Part shown: in pieces, positions 9,337 through 19,828 of the stretch | How the letters are laid out: each line of letters begins with the position of its first letter | How positions within the stretch are numbered: position 1 is the stretch's first letter | Source of the DNA: Diplodia intermedia | Lineage: Eukaryota > Ascomycota > Dothideomycetes > Botryosphaeriales > Botryosphaeriaceae | Direction: 5' to 3' | Length of the DNA stretch: 64,000 nt | Assembly: GCA_021495925.1 (NCBI GenBank) | Contig: JAKEKT010000038.1 | Coordinates: 186,001 to 250,000, forward strand | Translations under genes and position numbers: made by a program | The notes under the pieces: generated by a model | Databases searched by the model: none | Told to the model about the DNA's origin: nothing | The model's input: only the letters and a program-made list of their open reading frames with translations

Positions 9337-10895
9337 ATGCCGCCCGCAGTGAGCCGGTATCCGCCGCACAACGTTTCAAACCCCTTTCAACACCTCAACC
9401 AGCAGCATGCGCTCCAATCGGCACACTTCCACAGCGTCAATGCTGCCGTCCAGAACCAGAACATGGGCCAGCAGCCCGGCTTCGGCGCCGGCAACCCGAA
9501 CGGCAACATGAACATCTTCGGCCCCGCCACGAGCAACGCAGGCCTCGCAGGAAGCTTCGGCGGTGCAAGCGCACTTGGTGGCGGTGGAACTGGTCTGGCT
9601 AGTCACGCCGCGCAGATGGGCTTCGCCCACGGCGCGGCTCTGCAGCAACAGCGTGAGCACGAGGCTGCCTCGATGGCGTCTGGTGGAGCCAAGGGTCAAG
9701 GAATGAGGATACGAGAGGTGTGGAAACACAACTTGGCGCAGGAGATGGCAATACTCCGGAGTCTGGTCGACAAGTACCCGTACATCAGCATGGTATGCTC
9801 ATCCGCGCAGGTGGCACCGATCAAGCTTGAATACTGAACGAGGATTTCTAGGACACCGAGTTCCCTGGGGTCGTCGCGAGACCGATGGGCGACTTCATCA
9901 CCAAGGCCAGCTATCACTACCAGACCGTCCGTTGCAACGTCGATCTCCTCAAGATAATACAACTTGGCATCACCCTTTTCTCCCCGGCCGGCGAGATCCC
10001 ACCCGCTCAGATCGAACAGGGCGCGGTTCAGCAGCGCGGCCCCTACTCAAATAACCTCATCATGTGCCCGTGCACTTGGACCTTCAACTTCCAGTTCTCG
10101 TTAGAGGAGGACATGTACAATGAGGACTCGATCCAGGTTCTGAAGAAGGCGGGTACGGACTTTGAGAAGCACGCAGAGATGGGCATCGATCCACACGAGT
10201 TTGGTTCTCTCCTCATCACCTCAGGACTCGCTCTTTCCGACGATGTCAACTGGATATCCTTCCACTCCGGATACGACTTCGCATACCTGGTCAAGATCAT
10301 GTGGTGCAAGCAGCTCCCCGACGACGAAGAGGAGTACAGAAAACTCGTCAGCATCTTCTTCCCGCGGCTGCTGGATGTCAAGTTCCTGTGGCGCCATGCG
10401 CAGAAGCTGGTGACGATCAACGGCGTCAACGCACAGGCCCAGAACATCCTCAACGCCTTGGGCAACAAATCGGGGCTGCAGGACCTTGCGGAAGAGCTCG
10501 GCTGTCAGCGGGTCGGCACGCAGCACCAGGCCGGCTCGGATGCTTGGCTGACGGGTAACGTGTTCTGGCAGATGCGCGCTAAGATCTTCGACGGGGAGGT
10601 CCCGCTCGACATGAATGGTCAGATGTGGGGCCTCACGGGCGTGGGACCGCCGGCATCTGCCACGGCGCAGGCGGCTGTACTCGCGGCTCACGGGCACGCA
10701 GCGAACGCGGTCAATGGCGCAGGTTTCCAGGCTGCGCTGGCGTTCCACACGGGCGGCACGCCGCACAGGGATTCTCCCAGCACGCCAGTCACTAACGCAG
10801 CGGGTTTGGCGGGCGGTACCCCTGGCCCCGGTGGCCACGGATTGGGCGCCATGACGCCGGGAGGAGCGTTTGGCAACTTCACGTACGGAAAGTAA
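9337..10895 (+). CDS. POP2: CCR4-NOT deadenylase subunit POP2/CAF1
   Basis: Two exons (9337-9792 and 9852-10895) give 499 residues; the 59-nt intron has a GTATGC donor and TCTAG acceptor. The first 120 residues are Gln/Gly/Asn-rich and disordered. The DEDD exonuclease domain starts at IREVWKHNLAQEM. DTEFPG spans the splice junction and supplies Asp153 and Glu155 (motif I). FHSGYDFAYL gives the second Asp, and the GSDAWLTG region, with the preceding His, gives motif III. All catalytic positions appear intact, so it should shorten mRNA poly(A) tails within the CCR4-NOT complex. The C-terminal 90 residues are Gly/Ala/Pro-rich. The protein is longer than animal CAF1 (about 285 aa) because of the flanking disordered tails, as is common in fungi. 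Confidence 0.95.
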
Positions 10896-12181
10896 GCTTT
10901 CACGCCTTCCGGATCTTCACGCCGAATGTCCCGGGTGGCTGTTCTTGTTAAAGATAATAATGCACTCTTCCTTTCTTCGATACTTTTCCGAGCGAGGCTA
11001 GCAAGCTACAAAAAAGGCGCAGTCGAGAAGCGGAAGGGTTCCACGGTCCCTGACAGGTGAGGGGCCTCATCATGAGCTTTTGGTTTGATGCGAGCTGGGA
11101 GTTTTCTTGCGTGTGCCACGGCGGACTTTCCGAGCCTTCGTCTCACTACTCCTGCATTACTCGGCGCACTTGGTGGGTGCTGTATGTGTGTGCTTTTCCT
11201 TAGGATGGTGGCGGGTTGCCGGTGCTGGTTGGGTTCACAGGCTCTGGGTTTATTCAGCAATGCTGTAGGTTAGTAGCAACTGCTAGCCTCCTTCCTCGTT
11301 CATGCCTGTGCCGGTGTTTTTTCGGTGGTGTTTCTGGTCCAGATGTGGGAAGATGATGCCGATGTTTGTTTGACGGCACAGCCTAGCGATGACACGATTG
11401 GATTTGCCGATAGACGGCAGTATCTCCGTGGCTGGAACTGCGTTGGGTCACGGCGCTGGTACTAACGAGATAGCATGCTCTCGAAAGACCTGGATCAGAC
11501 CACCAGAGCAGAAGACAGAGGCCGGACGATAGGAAGGGTGGCAGTCATCAGCCCTACGGGTGGGGCCATGGCCGACGGTCCTCGCGCTGACACAATAATC
11601 TCAGCCATCGGCGAGGCGACCCGAGCACAATCGCATGGACATGCCCAAGGCGTCATCTGCGGGACTCGCACGCCGGAACGACGGGCTACAGATAGCCGCT
11701 TCTGGGCAAGTATCGCAGCACGCGTCTCCGGGCCCGGGACAGAGCGCTAGTCCATCAGATCTGCGCCCTGCTCTCCACCGCACCCAGCGCCGCGCTAGGC
11801 CGCATCAGTCGAAAGAACCCGGGCCACAACGCTTATCGCGACTTATCGCCCATCCCCCGGACACCATGTGCCTTCGCCGTTCGCTCCAAGCCCGCCATCG
11901 AAGCCATTGGCCCGCTGCCCCTCACCAGCTGCTCCGCTTTCCCTGCAGATGCCCTCCATGCCGGCCGCCGGCCTGCCACGGCATATTCGCCGTGCTCCAG
12001 ACATGGCCCAATAAGCCAGCCTGTATATAACGATGAGCCCGCCGCCGCGTTCACGACGCTCTCTTTTGCTCTGCACTTCAACAGCCTTTCTATCAATTCT
12101 TCCCGGGCTCCCTCACCCGCCTTTTCATTGACTTCCCTCCCATTCCTCCTCGGAAGTCTACGGCGAACCTAACTTAACACC
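10896..12181. other. Intergenic region, POP2 3' flank and amine oxidase promoter
   Basis: About 1.3 kb has no supported gene. Open frames up to about 130 codons overlap on both strands and show no motif. The right end is pyrimidine-rich (about 12040-12175), as in many fungal promoters, with a TATA-like sequence at 12024-12030. Confidence 0.55.
12024..12030 (+). promoter_or_regulatory. TATA-like box of the amine oxidase gene
   Basis: TATATAA lies 152 bp upstream of the ATG at 12182 and is followed by a C/T-rich stretch. Position and sequence fit a core promoter; this is inference. Confidence 0.4.
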
Positions 12182-14358
12182 ATGGTTCTCGACCGCCTCA
12201 AGCAGATGGCCGGCCAGATCACTGGCCAGGGGGAGCCGCCTTACCCCATCGACCCTCTATCAGAGGTCGAGATCGAAAAGGCCGTCGCCGTCATCCGCAA
12301 AGAGCACCCTGACCTCCACTACAACGCTGTGACCCTTTGGGAACCCCGCAAGCTGGAGATGCAGGCATGGCTGGCCAACCCCCAGGTCAACCCCAAGCCC
12401 AGGAGAAGGGCCGATGTTGTGTGCATTGGCCCCGGCAGCAAGGTGTACGATGGCATCGTCGATCTCGAAGACGAGAAGATTGTCTCTTTTGCCCTGACCG
12501 AGGGCGTGCAGCCTCTGGTAAGCACCCTGCTGAAATCCTCGGCAAACGTCTGGACGCTAATATGCTTTAGATCACCATGGAGGATCTCCAGATCGTCGAA
12601 TCCGTCGTGCGGAAAGACCCGAAGGTCATTGAGCAGTGCGGTATTCTCGGCATTCCCGCCAGCGACATGCACAAGGTCTACTGCGATCGTAGGTTATCAT
12701 CCGTTGAGTCGTCAGGATCCCGCTAACGGCAATCAGCGTGGACCATTGGTTACGATGAGCGCTTTGGCACCAAGGTGCGTCTGCAGCAGGCTCTGATGTA
12801 CTACCGCCCGCATGTCGATGACTGCCAATACGTCTATCCCCTGGATTTCTGCCCCATCTTCAACGCAGACACTCAGGAAATTATCCATCTCGACATTCCC
12901 AAGGTCAGGAGGCCGCTGAACACGGCTCCTCCGAACAACTACCATGCTGCTTCCATTGAGGCCGAGGGCGGCTACAGGACCGATCTCAAGCCCATCAACA
13001 TCACCCAGCCAGAGGGTGTTTCTTTCACCATGGATGGCCGCTTCATCAACTGGCAAAACTGGAAGTTCCACATTGGCTTCAACTACAAGGAGGGCCTCGT
13101 CCTCTCCAATGTGACTTTCAATGACAAGGGCAACGAGCGTCCCATTTTCTGGAGAATATCCCTGGCCGAGATGGTTGTCCCCTACGGCAACCCCGAGCAC
13201 CCTCACCAGCGCAAGCACGCTTTCGATCTGGGCGAATACGGCGGTGGCTACATGACCAACAGTTTGTCTCTTGGCTGCGACTGCAAGGGCGCCATTCACT
13301 ACATGGACTTCGCTTACGCCAACCGCGCCGGTCAGGCGCAGACCATCAAGAATGCCATCTGCATCCACGAGGAGGACGCCGGCATCCTTTTCAAGCACAC
13401 CGATTTCCGCGACGAGTCCGTCACCGTCACCCGTGCTCGCAAGCTGATCATCTCGCAAATCTTCACCGCTGCTAACTACGAGTACTGCGTCTACTGGATC
13501 TTCCACCAGGACGGCACCATCCAGCTCGAGATCAAGCTGACCGGCATCCTCAACACCTATGCCTGCAACCCGGGCGAGGACCTGCACGGCTGGGGCACGG
13601 AGGTCTACCCGGGTGTCAACGCGCACAACCACCAGCACCTTTTCTGCTTGCGCCTGGACCCCAACATCGACGGACCCAACAACACGGTCGTCGTCGCTGA
13701 TGCTGTCCGCGGCGAGGGTGCCGTTGGCTCGCCCGAGAACTTCTACGGCAACGCCTTCTACTGCAAGAAGACGCCGCTCACCACCCAGGGCACTTCGCAC
13801 AGCGACTACGACGGCCACACGGGTCGCACGTGGGAGATCTGCAACCCCAACAAGCTCAACCCCTACAGCAAGAAGCCCGTCTCGTACAAGCTCGTCTCGC
13901 GCGAGGTGCCCCCGCTGCTCCCCAAGGAAGGCTCCCTCGTGTGGAAGCGCGCGGGTTTCGCGCGGCACGCCGTGCACGTCACCAAGTACGACGACGAGCA
14001 GATCCACCCCGCCGGCCGCCACGTGCCGCAGACGTCGGGCGAGCCCAGCATGGGGCTGCCCGCGTGGATCGCAGCGGACCCGCACGCCTCGGTCGAAAAC
14101 ACCGACGTCGTCATGTGGCACACCTTCGGCATCACGCACTTCCCGTCGCCCGAGGACTTCCCCGTCATGCCCGCGGAGCCGATGACGCTGCTGCTGCGCC
14201 CGAGGAACTTCTTCACACGCAACCCGTGTCTGGACGTGCCGCCGAGTTATTGCAGCGTGCCGAGCGGTGTGAGGCAGGGCTCGACACTGGTGGATAAGCT
14301 GTCGAGGCTGGCGTTTGACGAGAAGAAGGAGGGCAATGGTTCGTGCTGCGCGAAGTAG
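12182..14358 (+). CDS. Copper amine oxidase (691 aa)
   Basis: Three exons (12182-12517, 12571-12688 and 12737-14358) give 691 residues, a normal length for the family. The enzyme oxidises primary amines to aldehydes with release of ammonia and hydrogen peroxide. It uses a topaquinone made from a Tyr in the N-Y-[DE] motif, seen here as AANYEYCVYW with Tyr399. The catalytic-base region FDLGEYGGGY is present. Copper ligands are visible in HNHQH (His450 and His452) and probably in the later FGITHFPSPEDFPVMP. No signal peptide is seen. The C-terminus GSCCAK is not a canonical PTS1 signal, so peroxisomal location is not supported by the tail. The DP of DPWTIGYDERFG is created across the second splice junction, which supports the exon boundaries. 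Confidence 0.95.
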
Positions 14359-15009
14359 CTCGTTGAGGAGGAAGTCGCTCCCCGGATCGGTGTCGCGAAG
14401 ACCGCGGCAGTGTTCGCTGTTGGAGTCGCGCTGGGCGTGGGGTTTGGAGACGGGAAGAGGAGGCTGAAATGATTTGGCGAGGGAAAATCTGTGTATGTAT
14501 CGCATTTGCAAGCGTGGTTCTGTTTTCCTTGGGAGGCTTGCTTGGGTGTTTTTCTTGTTTTTCTTTTTGCTTGTTCTTGGACTCAGCGGGGGGAATATCA
14601 TGGGTTGAACCAATACCACTAGTATCTATGTTCACTTGCTTTCCGTCTATGCGCGGTGTCATTGCTATTCCATTTCCTCGAGCTGCGTTGTTGTTGGAGG
14701 CAGTAATTCGTAGAGGGTAGGCTCGGCTGCTGCGGACCCTAGATGTTCCTTCCTGGGGTAAGTGCACCCTCTCGCTCCTGCCGTATCAAGGGCTGATGTC
14801 ATACCGTGGCCACAGCTTTCCATACCTCTCAGACCTCTCGCCGCAGGATCATCCTCGCCGCAAGATCATCCTCATCGAAAGAAAGCATCGCAGCCCGTGC
14901 ATTGCTACCCCGCTGCGTCCACTCGTTCATTCTATTCATAAGACCCCATTCTTGGGCTCTTTGGCATCTTCTTCTCAGAATGGCCATGTTACGACGCCGG
15001 CTCGGGGTC
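14359..15009. other. Intergenic region after the amine oxidase gene
   Basis: The 3' flank has T-rich runs near 14540-14580, plausible for transcript 3' processing. No gene, repeat or RNA is supported. Confidence 0.5.
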
Positions 15010-16808
15010 ATGTCTGAGACGGTAGCTGCGGTAAGTCTCGCGTCACTCCCACAGCGACGTCGTCCTCTTTATCTTTGGCTGACGTCCCTCGCCAGTCCCG
15101 CAGAAGCGACGAAAACACCCCAGTCGTCAGGCTACGAGGGCTGTCTGAGGAGGGTTCAAGCGTGAGCTGAATCTTTGGGTATCCAACAGTTTGGCTTGAG
15201 GAAATTGACATTAGTCCAACAGATCACCCGTCATCTCTCCTTGGCAACGCTCAAATCAGGACCTCCAGGTTGGCACACTCGGCATCCAGTCCTCGCTTTG
15301 GCCCATCATACAAACGAGCAACAGAGAGCACAGCAGACTATCCTTCAACATCTGCTGAAAGCGACGCTGCGGAAAGTCAACGAGGCAATAACAGAGGCAG
15401 AGTCGATGCTCTGGCACCTCAGAATAGATTACACACTCCGCTCCCAAGAGAGAGATGTTTCTTCAAGATTGCACAGGGGAGTACCTGTTGTGCATGAGAG
15501 ACTCCGTCCGCCGCCTCAGCCACGCATGGTGATGGATATTGACAGCCCGCCGCCAGCCAGTTGGCGTTCAAGGACGGGGTTTCGGTCGTGGGTTGTCAGC
15601 AAACGTTCGTCCTTGCGTAGCCTGAGATCACGACCAGAAGAGCGTGAAAGGTCGATTGAGATGACCGAGAGACCGCAAGAGGATGATACGCCCGATACAT
15701 ACCGGCCAGAAGGAGCAGATCATCTCTTTACTATTCGAGAAGCCGCGACATCCATCGACGCATGTCCTCTTCCAGACTCCATCGATGTAGGACATGGATC
15801 GCCCTTCTACGACGATGGAGATAGTATGATGATGGACTGGGATACGGATCCAGGCTCCTCGCTCGAAGGTGGCGACAGGATTTTGTCATTCCCTCCCCAT
15901 CTGCACCAGCGTCTTCAACAACATCATCTCGCAACACGAGATCGATACAGTAGCAGCACTGCAACGGAAGACGTGCAAGACTACCATACCCGTCCTCCAC
16001 GAGCACCAACCCCCACCGCCGCAACGTCCGAGCTCTTTTACTCGCTCGGCAAGCTCAACCCTCACACTCAAAGCACCCTCTTCGAGCTCGTCGCCGCACT
16101 AGAAGCGTACGCGAAGATCCTCTCACGTGTCGATGGTGCGCATCGCCGCCTCCTGCTCATCCCGTACCACACCTCTCAAACTACTCGCCAGCGCTTCGAT
16201 GCATTGATGGCAACCTCCGACGACATTATCAAATCCGGTACTGAACTGATTGAGCGCGTTGTCGGAGGACCGCTTGTACTAAGTGGCCTTCGCGCAGAAA
16301 CTGTCATCAAACCAACCGGGGTGCGGCGCAGGGAAAAGTCGGAGGGGCTGCACGACAGATGGACGACGGAAAGGGAAAGGATGAAAGGGAAGAAGAAGCG
16401 AACGGGTGTCACATCAGTCAGTGAGGTCGTACGGGAGGAATCAGACGAGATAGAGCCTGAAGAGTTAAGAGGCAGAGGGAGAGGTGAGCACAGGCAACTT
16501 GGAGTGGCGACGTTCAGGATTAGAGTCGATGAGCGGGCTGGAAAGCTGTATGGAGGAGAAGGGGCACTGTTGTGAGTGTTCCTTTCCCTTTCCCTACCTT
16601 TTTCACCTAACTCTATGAGTGGCTGCGGAGATACGGGCGTGAAAAGTGCTGACTTTGCAGTGTTGGTGAACGCCGTCCCGCCAAGATGAAGCACAGGGAG
16701 AGACACTACCTGTGGTGCTTCAAAGTCGGCATTCACTGCATCATAGAGGTGCTGACGAGGCCATTTTCTTGTGGTGGTGGTATGGAAGGGCTAGCCAACG
16801 TCATGTGA
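15010..16808 (+). CDS. Hypothetical protein, 5' half frame uncertain
   Basis: The simplest model has four exons (15010-15030, 15096-15161, 15223-16571 and 16661-16808) and gives 527 residues starting MSETVAA. Introns 1 and 3 have good donors (GTAAGT, GTGAGT), GCTGAC branch sites and AG acceptors. The last exon adds a basic segment (VGERRPAKMKHRERHYLW). The protein is rich in Ser, Arg, Asp and Pro, has an acidic Met/Asp patch (DDGDSMMMDWDTD), and has a helical region around LNPHTQSTLFELVAALEAYAKIL. No known domain is recognised. From 15223 to 15480 a second frame also looks coding (SASSPRFGPSYKRATES). It can be joined by introns 15154-15222 and 15481-15556, although the first of these needs an unusual GTTCAA donor. 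Transcript data would decide. Confidence 0.55.
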
Positions 16809-17879
16809 GATCCACTTCTTGAGGGTCTGGGGAGTAATCGAGCTTTGGCTGCTGTGGGATGCGGGCCATGGGCCTGCTGAGGTGAGCTCCATTATTAGCG
16901 TAGAGACCTGTGGAATGAGATTGAGAAGACCTTTCCTAGTATGTGTAAAGTGCAAAAAGCCCAAAGCTGAAGTCTTGTGCAGTATGAAGCGTACAGAGCA
17001 TATTGTGAAAGGTAAACATGGACCGCTTCTCCCACTACCTATAGATGTTAGCGTAGTCTTAATAGCTAACTACAACGAATCAGTTTCTACCACTCGCGAG
17101 GGGTTGGTGGCGGAATCCCGGTACCAATGAGTTTCCGGACCGACTCTCTAGACCGCATCTTCAGCGTCTGCAGATCAAATAGAGATCTCGCCATCATTGG
17201 TACAGGGAAGCGCCTGATCGGCCGAGTGAATGCGTGGTGTAGGCAGGTTCGGGATGGCCCGCAGATATCCCACGGCCGAAACTCACCAGTATCGTGCTAC
17301 AACTCATACGTCATCCAGAGTATGTGCGTTTGAGTTTCTGCAGCTGCAACGGTAAATGGGAAAACCGCCGAGTCTCAAGCTTTGCCGATCCGCGTGGTCT
17401 CGATGCTGACAATGTCTCGGTCTGAATGTGTAAATAACCTCGGGGCGACAATATAGCCGGAGGCGACCGAAGTAGCCGATAGCCGATGTACCTATGCTCC
17501 GTTTAGCTCCGGGAATCCGTTTGAGTCCGTCTTGCCAGGCCGTAGGAAATGGAGAAGTGGGGCCATTTGTCTGGCGCTAGTAACATGAAGTCACTACTGA
17601 CCTCTCGCCTACCGCGCATATTCGTCCGGGGTCAAGGCACTGTGAAGCCGCAGATGGGAGATAGCGGAGTCCAAGGGAAAGATGCTAAAGAGTTAGTAGC
17701 ACTACCCATCGCCTTACCTTGAGCATCAAAAGCCATCCCTCCTCCGCACAAGGGACCCGGATCCTTCAACCACCATTCTCTGACACTGCCACTTAACGCA
17801 ACTGTCCTCGTTTACCTCCGTCCTCTCAGTCACTTACTACAACCACCTCCCCATTCCCCCCGCTTCCCCCACGAAAAAC
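16809..17879. other. Gene-poor stretch
   Basis: About 1.07 kb lies between the hypothetical gene and the alcohol dehydrogenase pseudogene. No reading frame with recognisable content, repeat or RNA is seen. The last 150 bases are C/T-rich, consistent with the former promoter of the decayed gene. Confidence 0.45.
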
Positions 17880-18547
17880 ATGTCCGCCAACGACACTTTT
17901 TTCGAGGGCTGGTGCGGCCTCCTCGACCCCAGCCCAGCGCGGCCCGGGGCAACATGAAACGGCAATCCTTCACCCCCCAATCCCTTCGCGTCCACACCGA
18001 CGTCGGCATCGCCATCAGCCACCACCACCGCGGCATCCGCGGCTCCGACCCGCACACGCCGCGGTCCGGCTAGTGGGGCGCGAACATCTCGCGCACAGCG
18101 GCGAAGAGGGGGCGGACGCGGAGGCCACGGGGCGGCGCCGCAACCGGCTTCGTCGCGACGGAGGAAGGAGGAAGACGATCAGGCGTGGGCCACGGCGAAC
18201 AGGCTCGACCTCATCGCGTCGACCGTCGGCTTCGCCGAAGATGTTGCCGCTGATGGGGGGGTGTTTGGGGCTTGTTAGAGTTCAGGGCGGCGGCCTTTTT
18301 CCGGGTCGGCGCGCCCCGAGGACGCAATGCCCGGTATTAGTGCGTGTTCGTTGATCATGAAGGAGGTCCGGATCGCGGGGTCTGCCATTGGGGCGCCGCC
18401 GCGCACGATCGAGGAGATGCTGCGGCTGGCGGCGGAGAGGGAGATCAAGCAGTGGGTCCAGGTGCGGCCGATGGAGGAGGCGAACCAGGCCTTGAAGCCG
18501 GCGGGCCGAGGTACCGGGTCGTTCTTGAGAACGAGCAGTTGAAGTGA
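17880..18547 (+). pseudogene. Decayed zinc-type alcohol dehydrogenase
   Basis: Pieces of a medium-chain zinc alcohol dehydrogenase (ADH6/cinnamyl-alcohol type) occur in order but in different frames. The N-terminus is MSANDTFFEGWCGLLDPS at 17880. The next piece is in another frame from 17954 and ends in a TAG at 18071, where the family has Trp. It contains GIRGSDPHTPRSG, matching CGICGSDLHTLRSG with both Cys changed to Arg. A short LDLIAST piece lies near 18210. The C-terminal part is IMKEVRIAGSAIGAPPRTIEE, and after another frame change PRYRVVLENEQLK ends at 18547. Only about 220 codons' worth of DNA remain against about 350 in the intact family, so most of the middle, including the GHE zinc motif and Rossmann glycines, is deleted. 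It cannot encode an active enzyme. The family alignment is from memory. Confidence 0.8.
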
Positions 18548-19370
18548 AGTGCGGGATGGATGGGAATGGGGTTGAGATGGCGATTACCTACGCATGTTTG
18601 CAGCGGTTGATGAGTATAACGGATGAATACTTCCCTTGATAGTCGGGCTTGAGCTTGTACACCTGTGGACATGGCTGCAAGTGGCACAAAAGTATAGAGG
18701 AGAGAACATGTTTTCAGAGCCGTCAAAGTGCCGAATGTAGTTGATGACGTTTGGAGCGTGGAGTGGTGCTGCATCATCGCCCTACACTTCCCGTGAAAGA
18801 CCGCAAAACGGCAAAAAGAACGAAAAGACCAAGCCTGCTTAGCTTCAGAGACTAAGAACAGCGAGTTCGGCCCGGAGGCTGCATGGGCTCCTCGATTTCT
18901 GATCGATGTTGTTGTTGTGTTGGGAAGAGTTGCTGTGAAAAAGAGACTGAATCGGTCGGGTACCGGCTTCAGAGCAGGAGCTTTGCCTAAGTATCCAAGT
19001 CCTGAATCACTCGGCTCAGTCTCCCTCCATCAGCTTGCAATCCCCGAATATGCCATGCCCATCGTGATGGGCAGCTGCGCCTTCAGACGGCCCACGCGGC
19101 GCACGACATCCAGAAGCAGGCCTAGACGTCGATGTGTGAGTGGGAGGAAGGTATGAGGGTGCACTGATGCTGGCGCTGCCGGATAGAATGGGCGCAGTGA
19201 TAGTGCCTGCCATTTGAGCGTACGTCGACGCGCTAGCGATAGCCTCTGTCATAAGGCTTGCGGGCTGCGCGAGCTTTACAATCCGGCCCTGGTCACTGTG
19301 CAATTACCGACCTAAAAGCCTTCGCCTCTTGCCGAAAGGTTTTCGAAAGGGGGTTTCTCTTTCGACGAAG
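18548..19370. other. Gene-poor stretch
   Basis: About 0.8 kb follows the pseudogene. Small open frames on both strands show no motif or plausible splicing partner. Nothing further is seen. Confidence 0.4.
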
Positions 19371-19828
19371 ATGAAGACTGAGAACGCCGACGTGCCGGCC
19401 CAGGGCAGCGCAGCCGTACGTGCCAGACCCGGTGGCAAGCTACTCTTGCTTCTTTCTCTCCAACACTTACTCTATCTGCCTTACTTATGTAGGTGTTGAA
19501 TCCAACATTTAGCTACCCACGTTTGGTGGCACGGAAATTGTTAATATCTTAAGCTAATCGCGGGATATACGTATAGAGGAAGAGGAAGCGGAGCAAGCGC
19601 GGCGGTGCTAAGCCCTACCTTTTTCGCTACCAACGGTTGGCAAACAAGCAGGCGATGCGTTTTGGTACGGCTGCGGCGGATGCTGAAGATGAGGCCGAGT
19701 GGGAGGCCGAATGGAAGAAATACCGCCACAAGAGGAGGAAGACGACGAAGCCGGAACGGAGATCTCTGGGTCCCCGAGCCCCTCTCCCGAGCGTCGCCGT
19801 TTTGCTTCGCCAGATCACGCCTCGGTAG
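19371..19828 (+). CDS. Candidate small Lys/Arg-rich protein
   Basis: A possible two-exon gene (19371-19415 and 19577-19828) would give 98 residues. A GTACGT donor and a TATAG acceptor join MKTENADVPAQGSAA in phase to RKRKRSKRGGAKPYLFRYQ. The following segment, AEDEAEWEAEWKKYRHKRRK, is highly charged. The 161-nt intron is longer than the average in this window. No family is recognised. It could equally be a remnant or chance open frame in the gene-poor stretch, so confidence is low. Confidence 0.25.

Noticed and set aside
12733..14619. 628-codon minus-strand open frame
   Set aside because: It is antisense to the copper amine oxidase gene and exists because of high GC at third positions; its Val/Leu/Asp/Arg-rich translation has no motif.
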